In this document: piece after piece, positions 38,235-49,115 of the stretch
Layout: each line of letters opens with the position of its first letter
How positions within the stretch are numbered: position 1 is the stretch's first letter
Assembly (NCBI GenBank): GCA_019454045.1
Contig: SKCR01038879.1
Span: forward strand, 62,001 to 126,000
Direction: 5' to 3'
DNA length: 64,000 nucleotides
Source of the DNA: Zanthoxylum bungeanum
Taxonomy: Eukaryota > Streptophyta > Magnoliopsida > Sapindales > Rutaceae
Made by a program: the position numbers and the translations under genes
The notes under the pieces: generated by a model
Database searches by the model: none
The model's input: only the letters and a program-made list of their open reading frames with translations
What the model was told of the DNA's origin: nothing

Positions 38235-41083
38235 TTTTAGTACTTCTAAAATCTAAGTATAGATTTATGAATATCCTTCAATTTCAGTATCATACTTTAA
38301 GGATCTAATCCTTAGTTCTGATTCAGAAATTAAGGAGTCTACTGCGACAAGCTTAATGGATTAAGCACTTAAGTTATCATTACATGATCTTCTAAAGATC
38401 ATGCTCTCTATTTTGCTTAACTCCGGGCTTTAGGCATAATACGTTGTTTTATCAAATCAAAAACTAACTTATTATTTTTCCAGGGCCATCCTGAAATTAT
38501 TATTCCCAATTTGAAAATTAAACCATTTAAACACATTTTCCCCAGGATTATGTTTTAAATGTCAATCTTTCAATTTATCTTGATTCTAATAGTCCAACTA
38601 TTTAATCAACGATTTGTGGTTCTATGTATTATAATGATTATTATAGTCCAACTATATAATCAAATATAATTTAAATTAATTAACCTCAATTTCATTGATT
38701 ACTATAATCCAATTATAAAATCAACTGTAAATTGAAATTAATTAATTCAAATATATTGATTACTATAATCCAATTATATAATCAACTATAATACAGTCCA
38801 ACTGTTTATTAAAACAACAATTTAAATATTAGTCCAACTAACATTTAATTAATGATGAAATAATTTGAATGAGCGCCTATGGCAAGTAATTAAACGAATA
38901 TTGAAAATTCAAATCTTGCCTCCCACTATTTTTCGGCGAGCCTCTAACCCTCTGTCGAGTACCCGCGATTCCTAGTGGGCTAGGATCCCGTTAAATATCA
39001 CACAATCTTGACTTTGGCCAAAAAATTGTATGATAATTAACTAGGTAGATCTCTAAGATCAATTGGATCCAATCCAATTCCTAGATCCGGTAGGGGGACA
39101 TCCAAGTCCAAAACATATATCTTATATATTCCAATACATCCAATTTATTACCTAACCTTTTTCCTCTGAATCAACTAAGACTTGGCTTTGGCACAATAAA
39201 CTTAGTGATCCCAGTCAAGCGCGACCCATTGACCATGAAAAGTTTCGTAATCAATGTCGATGGACAAGAAGTGGTCTTGACTTTGGGTAACAAACCACAA
39301 CTTGGACAAGACACCGATATGGAACAAAGCTCTCTTGATTCAAACACATCCTCCACGGACAAAGGCCTTGACTTTGGCCAACAAGCCAATGCCAGTCTCG
39401 AATCTTGAGTAAGAATCACTCAATGGAAGGAAAAACGCTTAATTTTTAGCGAGGGTTTTTCGCGTGCAAATTGGCAACCAATTTATTATCTTTGTTAAGG
39501 TCTCATCATCATACACCCTTAAACATGCATTCTAAACACATAATAAAACGCATATGAAAAATAATAATGATATGTGGATGGATACTTTACACATTGATCC
39601 TAGATCAAATCTCTCTCTTTCTCTCTCCCGCTAGCACATGTATTACTTCTACCAGTTACATAACACTTCTAAAGAAACCTCATTTACATTGAGGGGAATA
39701 GGTGAGAAGAGAATACAAAGAGTATGGAGGTAATAAGGCTGGACTCGCAGGTCCAATTAATAAATCAAATTTATTACAACAATTTCTAAAATTGCCCCAC
39801 CCATCTAATATCCATCCGATATACATTATTCATGTATCACAACCATGTATTCACACAAGCATGTTATCAATCAATCTAATCCAATTAATTAATCTGATAA
39901 TTAGTGATCATCCAATGTTCAAACAGCGATTTGATTTTGCTCGAGTCAAACTCGTTTTGCGAATAAGTACTCAAAGTACGAATTCTTGAATTAAATCAAA
40001 CTACAAAATTAAATCCAATTCAATTTGTATTTAATATTAATTCACTATTTAATTCCAAATTAAATATTACACTTTATTAATGAACTTTTACGACTTAAAT
40101 TCCAAATTTAATCGCAACGGGTCTCAAAGCCTGATTAATGTCCAACGTTATTTAATTAAAGTCCAATGGGCTTTTAATTAATTTCTTAAGGCGTGGACTT
40201 TTGGTCAACTCGGGTCAAAACCAATAACCAAAATCCAATCCGGGATTTACCCATAAGCCTAGAAATCAATTTTGGCCCATTAAGCCCAATTAAATAATTA
40301 AGGTCTATTAAGTCATAATTGGATTTTATGGATGCGGTTTTGGGCCCAATTGGATCCAACCAAATTGGCCTAAACCTAACTTGGTACACCAAGCCCAAAA
40401 GCCCAATTACAACATTTAAGGCCCAAATCCAATTTAAACCCAATTAATTAACTTATAAAATTCCAAATTCCACAATTAATTAACCTAAGTGTAATACACA
40501 ATTAATCACCTAATTAACATTTCTAAAACATCAATTAGCCTAATTAATCATGCACTTAACATCAAAAAGTGTCCAACACAATTTAACAAAAAATCAAACC
40601 CATTTCATGCTTTATAATTCTCGGTAATTAGGGGTTTTTCAATCCGATTCGGTTTCAATCTAATTGAATCCACAATCATCATTTCCCAAATCATTTTAAC
40701 TCATCCAATGAATCAAAATAAAAAAATACCATGAATTTCAAAATTCAACAAGTTTCGGCCAAGCCTTTAATTTGGGGAAAATTGTCCAATTCAAAATTCA
40801 ATCCAATTAAACCTCAAATCAACATTACCCAATTGTTTTAAGTCATCCAATGATCAAAAAACAAAAAATTACCAAGACATTTAGGGTTCTACATTTTCGG
40901 CCAAGCCTCCATAATTGGGGAAAACTTGATCCATCAAATTTCATGAAATTGATCATGCACAACTTCAATTAATCAACATCCAAGCATACTTAATCAATCA
41001 ATTTAACCAAATCATGCTCAAATTAATTTTGCCCAATTTTAAACCCTAAAAAGTTCATGCTTGATATAAGCTCAAGATACCAT

Positions 41084-43174
41084 TGTTGGTTTCTAATTAG
41101 GTCCCAAGAATGAAATCAAGCACAAAAACACATGAATACAACAAAGGAGAATGGCGGAAACATACTCACAATGAACGGATCTTGCGATGCGAAGAACACA
41201 AGCCTTCAAGCTCCCTCAAAGGTCACGGCAGTAGCTCCCCTTGGCAGTGGACTGCTCGGTTGTGGCTCCTTTAGCTCCTCCAAGATTCGGCCATGGAAGA
41301 CTCCATTGAAGCTCCAAGCTTCAAGCTTCAAAAAAGATTCCTTACTCATGTGTTCACTGCCCTATCACCTTAGGATGACTCAAGTATGTGCTAGCACTTT
41401 GTATTTTGCAACAAAATACTCTCTTCCTTTTCTTCTTGAATCGGCAGAACCAGAAATGGAGAAGAAGAAAATGGCTCAAAGCTGTGAGAGAAGATGAGGG
41501 AAAGAGAAGAAACTGTGTGGTGAGAGAGAGAAAGAAAAGAAAAATGTTTTTTTATATATTTGATTTTCCAAAATCAAATACCAAAAACCCTTTTCCATTT
41601 TCCAAAAAGTCAAAAAGCAAAAAGCAAATAAATGTTTTCCAACTACCACATCAATCACTCAATCAATCAATCAAATTGTCACATCACTCAAAGTGACATG
41701 TGATTTGATGTTTGATGTAACTAGCATTTGACGCTTGATGTGACTAGCAATTTGACGCTTGATGTGACTTGCATGCCGCACTCGAATTCGAAATGTGAAT
41801 GTGCTCGTAAACACTGTCGGGCTCGGGTTCACTAATTCTGAATTAACGAATTTTTCGTTGTGACGTAATTAAACGATTATGCCTAGCGAAATCACTATTC
41901 ACGTCGCTAACGAATTAATTCTAAATTAATTCGTTCGCCTGAATTATAATATAATTTTAATTCCGCGTCGAAATCTAATTTCGTATAATATATCAAATAT
42001 ATTATTTTATCGATTAATTCCAAATTAATCGTTCTCTCTCTTTAATTAATATTTTATCCCACATAAAATATCTCCGCAATTAATCCAGATTAATTTTCTC
42101 TCTCTTCAAATTAATCCCAGATTAATAAAGTGCGAGTCATACATCATCGGTGAATCTTCGGGAAGCGACCCATGAGATCCCCGGATATGTTGGGAGTAAA
42201 TTCGGTCGTCGGACTATCCGAACACGTAAATACCTCGTACTACGTTTATACCGATTTACAAGATAAGGTTGGCTTCTAGCAAAGCGTCATGCCTACCCAA
42301 TTCTCCAAAAATATCCTTATAGGAATATGTGATCTATATCAGGCGTAGTATACGTGATATTGTGTATGTCGATCCAGTATCGGATGATCACGTGCTAGGC
42401 ATGGGGCTGGAATTGTGTCTGCCCCGTACGAAGCATATATCGGATGTCTGGTAACTAGTCTCTATAATCTGATATACATGACCTAGTCATAATATCCTAA
42501 TAGCTTGAGCATTTAAGAGAACAAGTTCCGTATCCTATGCGATCATCATATCCACTATGACTGGAGTGATACTTTCGTCTTAACATCACACCCAACACAC
42601 TACGATTCTCAATATACCCAGCATTGGCGTACACAAAACCTGTTAAAGTCCTGGACGACCGCAACTAAAGTATATTGATTGTCGCAAGTATTAGCGGTGC
42701 AAGTCTCAGGTTAAGACCAAATACACCTACCCTGATTTCGGACTTCCATAGACACATAGTCATACTACCAATGGAATTTCGAGGGGCTGTATCCAGAGCG
42801 AAGCTGTTTCCTGTACCATCGGTAAAACACAACCTCCTATTACACCTGCATGAGTATCCTATACCCAAATATATGAGAACTATGTCGTTGTGCCCTCACA
42901 ACGCGCACAAGTGTAATACTAGTCTTTTACGTATTTATCGATTTCCAATCTCGATAATACTCTAACTAGGGATATTTAATGATTATCATTCGTGGACTGA
43001 TATGTCCCATATCATTCTCAGTCCAGGAACAAATCATAGGGACCTCCTATCATTTATATATCTAGGTGATCTAATCACAAATGATAAGAGAGCAATCTCC
43101 TTTGTCACATAGTTAATTTGTACAACACCATGATCTGTACAAATAGTGACGCTATGGCTCATAATTGTCCAACA
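41084..43174 (-). repeat. Element D 5' LTR
   Basis: 2091 bp, TGTTGGTTTC...TTGTCCAACA. The right TSD CACTC follows. Confidence 0.95.
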
Positions 43175-43179
43175 CACTC

Positions 43180-44730
43180 ATTCCAATAAGTTAAGAGTAA
43201 CTTCCTTAAGGGTTGATTCGGTACTTGAACGGTTAGAGCACTCGATTCTTTCTATTACGAATAGATAGATTAACATTCATAATGGTTATGAATAAATCGT
43301 TCATTAGAGAATCAATGGTACTTAAGGTTAAAAATAATTAGAGGGGTATAACAAACATTATAACCCGCTCTAATTACAAGATACTCGTGAAGGGCCAATC
43401 CTTATGTAATGACTATATCGATGGACATCGAAGTGGTTTGGCTTAATTTATCTATATATGGAAATGATAGTGCAGCTTTGGATTTTTAGTGGAATAACTT
43501 GGAGTTAATAATTCAGAATATTTAATTAAAAGCTTAATTAATATTTCAGGATTATTGGAGCTCGGAATCGTAGGTCCATTTGGTCTCGTGCTAGCTCGAT
43601 ATACTGTAGCAAATTAAATATAATTGGATTGTCCAATTATATACTCACACACACAAACACACAAATATATATATATATATATAATTAATATGATTAATAA
43701 TATTATTTTATCACACTTTAAACTATATGTTAAGTTGAATATATAGTTTTTATAATGATATGATAATTAATTACATGTTACTAAATTATATATGATATAG
43801 TTTAATAAAGGCTAAATTAGTAATTTCTAAATTTGGGGTTTGGAAACCCTTTGATTGGTTTTGGAAGTTACACATTTTTAAAAGGTGATAACTTTTTATA
43901 TTTGTAACATCTTTTTAATTATGGTAATTACAAATTTTATGTTACAAAAAGTTTCAAAAAAAAAATGGAGGTGGCCGAAACTTACACTTGGGGTGGGGAA
44001 AGGTTTATTGATTTTGGAAATTAATAACCTTAGGTATATAAGGAAATTGTCATTTTATTTTTGCCTTAATCTATTATTGAAACCCTAGCCACCTTTCTAT
44101 TGTTCTTAGAATTCTCTCAAGTGTTGAGAAAAAGAAAAAGAAGAACAAAAGAAAACCAAAGAAAAAAACCTTGTGTGATATTAATCTCTAAAGAGTTTAG
44201 AGACTTGTTTTGTGAGGATAGCCCACTCTATTTTCTGTTGGTGATGAGATATAACACGAAAGACTATATGGTGATGAACTAAATTCATCATCTTGTTCTT
44301 TTAAATATACCACACGGCAGTGAGTAATTTTCTACTCACTACCGCCTACAAAAGTTGTGCAACAGGTTCAGTTCGATTTGTTTTTTATCCATAACTTTCA
44401 GGGGACATTCAGGGGTGTTTGAGGACTGTGTTGAGACTGATGTTAATTGAAAAATTAGACCTAAAATACAGTAATAGTTCACGTAAATAGGGATTGATTT
44501 TGGTAGTGAGCTGAGCGCGTTTTCGGGTCCAAAATAGTCCAGATCTGATCCGTCATTCTGGGGCTGTTAGGGGGCTGTTACGGTGCTAAAATATTTTTCA
44601 ACAAAGAAGCAAAATTTCAGTGGTGGAGTTGGTAACATTTGGCCATTAGAGGAGAATGGCATAAAAAATTTTGTAGTCCGATCTCAGGTGCCTAACGTGT
44701 TTCTGCTGCGTTAAGAAAGTGGTTCCTACA
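43180..44730 (+). repeat. Element H 5' LTR, right fragment
   Basis: Continues the H LTR to GGTTCCTACA. A TATATAAGG box lies near 44035 and is followed by a leader with AAACCCTAGCC. The primer site comes directly after. Confidence 0.72.
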
Positions 44731-45342
44731 ATTGGCATGAAGAGCGAGATTAAAAAATATTCTTAACTCTTTTCTTTTTCATTTAAAGTTACTTGTTTTA
44801 CTTATTTGTATGAGATATAAATAATAATATGCATGTGCAGATGACTAGGTACAAAGTAATATTTATGAGATGAATATTTAATTGTTGATTCATGTGATGA
44901 ATGTTTTTTGCATTGATCATAAAATTTTCCGGCTCTTATTTTTATGATGATTTTGGTTTTGGAATGTAAGGCCATAAGGCCAATTTTTACAAATGTTGTA
45001 ATTTTATTTTCCAATGTAAAATTTCATTTTCTTATAACTTGAAGCACCAAAGTCGCAAAAAGAGCCAACACCACATGGAGCGAGATTTGAAGACCAAGGG
45101 ATGCGTTGGGAATTTTTTATACTAATTAGATTAGTATAGGAAAAATAAGAGTCCGGTCAATGCAAAATAATTTTTTATGTTGCATGTATATTTAATTCGA
45201 AATGTTTGAATAATATGTCATATAGGTTAGGGTTCATACTCTTGCATTTTCATATGTCATAACATGTTTTGGATGCATGAATATTCTAGACATAAAATAT
45301 GATTTTATGAGATATAAAATGGTTACATTAGAATATGGTATG
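44731..45342 (+). mobile_element. Element H primer site and leader
   Basis: ATTGGCATGAAGAGC (44731-44745) is a worn form of the copia tRNA-Met primer site TGGTATCAGAGC. The leader that follows is AT-rich without a frame. It is cut at 45343 by element F, and no gag or pol of H is found in the window. Confidence 0.6.
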
Positions 45343-45802
45343 TGATAAGTGCACGAAAGTGTACTTTGGACATCGCTAACTCGGCTTAATTATCATGTAT
45401 TTAATCTTAATTATATTATATTTTGTGTTTTTTTATTAGGAGCAATGGAACATGAAGAATGGAGCAAATATGCATGTTTGGGGGCCTAACGAACATATCG
45501 GACGCGCGCGGGAGCATCAGAAGCACAGGATGCACGTTGTACCAACAAAACGCACTGGCGTCGCAATACCAACCCACCACTCCCATAGAAGATTCAGCAA
45601 GTTTGGCGCCACGGCCCCTTAACGTCAGCGTCGCGGCGCCCCGAAACACACTAAAACCCTGATTTTGACACTATGACTCTGTGACTTTTCTATAAAAACC
45701 CAACTTCGTCCAAACCCTAAAAGAGGGGAAAAGGAGAGAAACGAAGAGAGAAACAGAGGAGAAATACACAACAAAGAGCCACAAACACAAAATCAAGAGA
45801 GG
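45343..45802 (+). repeat. Element F (Athila-like gypsy) 5' LTR, left part
   Basis: Starts TGATAAGTGCACGAAAGTG. It carries a TATA-type box (TCTATAAAAACCC, about 45690-45702) and an AGAG-rich leader, and is split by element E. AGAGG at 45798-45802 is the left TSD of E. The LTR resumes at 54741. Confidence 0.8.
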
Positions 45803-46107
45803 TGATGAGTGATATTTATATCACTATTTCCCACTCATTTAACATAATATTTTGTATAGTTTCTTGAGTTTTGTGAACGTTTTGATATGTTTTGTGTTAT
45901 TTTGTAGATAAAATAAAGTTTGAAAGCATTGGAGGCAATTTGGGGCAAAAACAGACAAAAATGCGTCAAAGGGATATTTTGGTCTTCTGCGCGTCGCGAC
46001 GCCCAGACTTCCGCGTCGCGACGTCTAAAATACGCCGAACAGTGCTAACGTACGCCGGGTCCACAAATCAGAATCTGAGAAAAGTTTGACTTTGCTAAAA
46101 TGCGCCG

Positions 46108-46596
46108 TGCCACGTGTCACCATCACAGCTGATCTGCTAACGTGCGCCGTGACACGTGTCATCATCATATGCTGCCGACACTCAGAGTTGACACGTGTCG
46201 CCTCGTCATCAGCCATGTCATCGGTCAAAAAGTCAACTTCGCCATGTGTCCCGCCACGTCATCCGCCACGTCAGAAGGTCAACCAAGTCAACTTGCCACG
46301 TCAGCATCAGCCAATCACAGCGTGACACGTGTCGCCACGTGTCGCAATTCCAAGGTGCCGACAGTCTCTTTCCCACGTGTCGCCACGTCGTCGCCACGTC
46401 ACCGCCACGTCAGCGCCACGTCAGCATCAATAATTGAGTATCCTATCCTTATCTGACACGTGGCGGATAAGAATCTCAGCGACCAATCAGAAGCCGCCAC
46501 GTGTCACAATAATTGAAGCCCAACCACTCTGCCACGTGTCACCTTATCATCTTATCCAGAATCTTCAAACCAGCGAACCAGAGCGTGCCACGTCGA
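46108..46596. promoter_or_regulatory. Dense G-box/ACGT array in the E LTR
   Basis: Nine CACGTG and eight CACGTC cores lie within about 490 bp, most as GCCACGTGTC, GACACGTGTC or GCCACGTCA. They occupy the 0.55 kb upstream of the TATA box. Such cores bind plant bZIP and some bHLH proteins; CACGTGTC and CACGTGGC are typical ABA-response elements. The same array is in the 3' LTR (about 53121-53608). The sequence shows the array; inducibility is inferred. Confidence 0.85.
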
Positions 46597-46653
46597 CAAA
46601 TCCAGCGTCGCGACGCTGAGGACCTGGCGTCGCGACGCTGGAACCAAATTTTT

Positions 46654-46663
46654 CTATAAATTC
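46654..46663 (+). promoter_or_regulatory. TATA box of the E LTR
   Basis: CTATAAATTC lies just after the ACGT array and two GCGTCGCGACGC palindromes. It is followed about 40 bp on by a pyrimidine-rich leader. This is the likely start of the E transcript that would include the LOG frame. Confidence 0.65.
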
Positions 46664-47730
46664 AGCGCGAATTTTCAGAATTCAGTGCATCTTCCTCTCT
46701 CTTCAATTCCTTCTAAAGAGAGAGCTTCTCTCTCTAGATTCTTTAGTTTTTAGTTTTTTTATTTTTTAGTTTTTAGTTTTATAATAATTTTAATTACTTT
46801 TTGTAATAATAGTAATTTAATTTTTACTTTTTACTTTTTACTTTTTACAGTTTTTACTATTCATGAGGAAGTAATTCCTTTTACCTTAGCATTTTATTTT
46901 ATTTTACTTTTCAGTTTTACTTTATGTCTTTTACTTTTCAGTATTTTTACTTTATGTCTTTTACTTTTAAGTTGTTACTAGCCCTAGTTATGTGTTAGTT
47001 ATCTGGGGTTGTGATGAATTCTAATATCACCGGTTTATAAGGGGTTATTTTATAGTTTGGGTAATTTAAAGGTTTACTTATTAAGTCTTAAGCTTAATGC
47101 TTCTTGTTGTCCGATCACCAATAAGATTGATGTGGTGGTAGATCTAAAATGAACTAGACATAGGGATTTTAGGTTTCAGCCTTAGACTTAATAGCCCACG
47201 ATCTTCCTTGAGGATAGATAACCCTTTAATAGATTTCCTTACAGGATAGGAATATACCTGTCGGGCGGGGGTAGCCATAATTGGAACTTAAACTTAATGA
47301 ATCCAGATAATTTGGTTGACATAGACATATGGTTCAATTAGGTTAAACTGGGTATTTGCGTCTGACCATCGACAGAGGCTTTTGCATAATTTAGTGTTCC
47401 AGGTTAGTAAACTGATTATTACACAAACATAAAATAACCACTTCATCTTTTAAATGATATTAGAATGATTCACGACCCTAGATCTTTGTGTCTTTTGTTA
47501 TTTTCCTTAGTATTTTCTTTTGTCTTTTATTTATTTATTTATTTTGTAAAACCACTTTCAACCAATCAAACAATCATTCTCTTCTCCATTTAATTAGATA
47601 TTTGTAAATAAATAGATTCAACAATTAATAACAACAGTAGGAATTAAGTCCTCGTGGGATCGATATTTTTATACTACTTGAACGATACGTGCGCTTGCGT
47701 TATACGTGTGTGTTTACGCCGGTCAAGTTT

Positions 47731-47748
47731 TGGCGCCGTTGCCGGGGA
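47731..47748 (+). other. Primer binding site of element E
   Basis: TGGCGCCGTTGCCGGGGA lies five bases after the LTR. It is complementary to the 3' end of tRNA-Asp, the type used by Athila-like gypsy elements. Confidence 0.88.
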
Positions 47749-47860
47749 CTTATATTTCTTGAGTTGTTAATTTTGAAACTATCTAATTTACTTATATCTA
47801 ATTTTCTTTCTTTTATTTTGTAATTTTTTATTTCTTTTGTTTTCAGGTGATTAAAAAAAA

Positions 47861-48400
47861 ATGGAACATTACTGGAAGATTGAAAAATTACGAGCGTTAC
47901 AAGAAGATACACCCCAAATCTGGGAGCAACAGTCCGGTTTTCTGAGGCCTGTTGTACAACCCAATGACTATCACTGGATGACAGAACCAAGTAATACTAC
48001 TTTTGTTCAACAGAACTCAATGTGGAGATGTGACATATGTAATGGTAACCACCCAAGCGATTTTTGCGAGTACAACTACAATTCAGGGTGGCAGAACTAT
48101 CAGAATCCTTTATGGTATGATGAGCCAACATATTTCACAGAACCATCATATTTTCCATCTTATCCACCATCTTCCTTCGATCCTTATCAAGAACCAGAAC
48201 CATCCGAGGAAGATCAATTAATTCACATGTTCAAAGAAAAGGAAGCTCGATTCGATGCACAAATTCAGAGTAACGCAGAATCCATACAGAGAATGACAGA
48301 TCAGATCAGACAATTAATAGAAAACCAGAACATCATACCTCAAGAACCAGTTTCAGATGACACTGATGAAGCCTTCGAGAACCCAGAAAATCCACAATGA
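47861..48400 (+). CDS. Gag-like protein of element E, first frame
   Basis: 179 residues, starting 112 bases after the primer site at an ATG preceded by an A-run (MEHYWKIEKLRAL). Residues about 52-64 form CDICNGNHPSDFC, a CX2CX3HX4C zinc-knuckle-like motif seen near the start of gag-type proteins in Athila/Tat-group elements. A Tyr/Pro-rich stretch and a Glu/Gln-rich, probably coiled-coil segment (about 122-170) follow. The frame ends TGA at 48398-48400 and overlaps the next frame by 44 bases. It would supply a nucleic-acid-binding structural protein; capsid homology is not evident. I cannot exclude an accessory rather than a gag function. Confidence 0.65.
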   Translation: MEHYWKIEKLRALQEDTPQIWEQQSGFLRPVVQPNDYHWMTEPSNTTFVQQNSMWRCDICNGNHPSDFCEYNYNSGWQNYQNPLWYDEPTYFTEPSYFPSYPPSSFDPYQEPEPSEEDQLIHMFKEKEARFDAQIQSNAESIQRMTDQIRQLIENQNIIPQEPVSDDTDEAFENPENPQ

Positions 48401-49115
48401 CACCTTAACAGAGGAGGAGGCTGAGCAGTATCAACAACCAGAGGTATCAGTTCAGGAACCCGAACCGGCAAAGTCTCGATTTGATTTCTATTATTCAGAT
48501 TCTGACGAGGATGATGAAACTAAGCTGTTTGTACCAACTGCATCAAAAATTGAGGATGGAATTATGTATCCTCAAAATGAAGATCTTGGAGATTCCATTG
48601 CACAAATGTTTGATGAAGATCTACCTGAGCTAATCATTTCAACCAGATCAGAGGATGAAGACCTAAAATCTAACATTTCTTTTCAGGTTGAAAATTTTGA
48701 AACATGTATTTCACAGATGACAGATGAAGAACTGAATATGGAAATTTTAAAATACATCTGTGAAGAAAAGGTGGAGCAAGAAGCAGAGCAAATGAATGAG
48801 CAATTGTCAGACCAAATTAAAGATCCAGAGCATTCAGGAAAAACATCGCTGTTTTGGGGAGTACTGATCAAAGAAATCACCCAGAAGCTTGAAAGAATGG
48901 AACTTCCATTCCAAGTCAAGCACCATATGAGACCTCCTAATTTTATTTCTTTCTTTGCGGGAACTATTGGAGCGACAAAGATTAAAAAGGTGGCACGAGC
49001 ACTGAATGGGACAAAATTCTTTTTACCACTTTACCGTTGGAAGAGACCCTTCAAAAGCAACGCTCACGGGATTGTCTTTGATAGGACATCCAAAACGACA
49101 CTGAAACCTCCTTAA
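48357..49115 (+). CDS. Acidic gag-like protein of element E, second frame
   Basis: A frame of up to 252 residues in the +1 register relative to the first, overlapping it by 44 bases. The true N-terminus may be a frameshift fusion instead of the ATG at 48357. The protein is rich in Glu, Asp and Gln up to about residue 165. It then has a conserved-looking basic C-terminal part (RPPNFISFFAGTIGATKIKK, then FFLPLYRWKRPFKSN). I recognise no enzymatic motif. Either the two frames are one gag-like polyprotein split by a mutation, or they use ribosomal frameshifting. The untranslated region after it contains GGGAGGCAACCCAT. Confidence 0.5.
   Translation: MTLMKPSRTQKIHNDTLTEEEAEQYQQPEVSVQEPEPAKSRFDFYYSDSDEDDETKLFVPTASKIEDGIMYPQNEDLGDSIAQMFDEDLPELIISTRSEDEDLKSNISFQVENFETCISQMTDEELNMEILKYICEEKVEQEAEQMNEQLSDQIKDPEHSGKTSLFWGVLIKEITQKLERMELPFQVKHHMRPPNFISFFAGTIGATKIKKVARALNGTKFFLPLYRWKRPFKSNAHGIVFDRTSKTTLKPP

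Larger units (their letters stand above)
34717..41083 (-). mobile_element. Element D internal region
   Basis: 6.4 kb read on the minus strand: primer site (ATGGTATCTTGAGC, 41070-41083, close to the tRNA-Met site), leader, gag-like fragment (37968-38234), eroded pol, and polypurine tract AAGTGGGAGAT (34717-34727). No frame is long enough to be functional. Confidence 0.85.
32642..43174 (-). mobile_element. Element D, full-length Ty1-copia retrotransposon
   Basis: Minus-strand sister of A and C, 10.5 kb, with a perfect TSD CACTC (32637-32641 and 43175-43179). LTRs 32642-34716 and 41084-43174, both TGTTGG...CCAACA. Polypurine tract 34717-34727, primer site 41070-41083. Pol is reduced to a short reverse transcriptase remnant and gag to one fragment. 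A 0.63 kb stretch is tandemly duplicated (35263-36531). It is structurally complete but has no coding capacity. Confidence 0.95.
45803..47725 (+). repeat. Element E 5' LTR
   Basis: 1923 bp, TGATGAGTGATATT...TTTACGCCGGTCA. U3 holds the ACGT-box array and GCGTCGCGACGC palindromes, then a TATA box near 46654. Next come an AGAGAGAGCTTCTCTCTCT hairpin, TTTTTAC repeats, and a U5 block strongly conserved with the solo LTR at 28254-30267. Confidence 0.97.

Noticed and set aside
46142..46456. Overlapping plus-strand frames in the E LTR with repeated RHVS/CHVS words (also at 53155-53469)
   Set aside because: They arise from the ACGT-box repeats of U3, upstream of the TATA box, so they would not be in the transcript.
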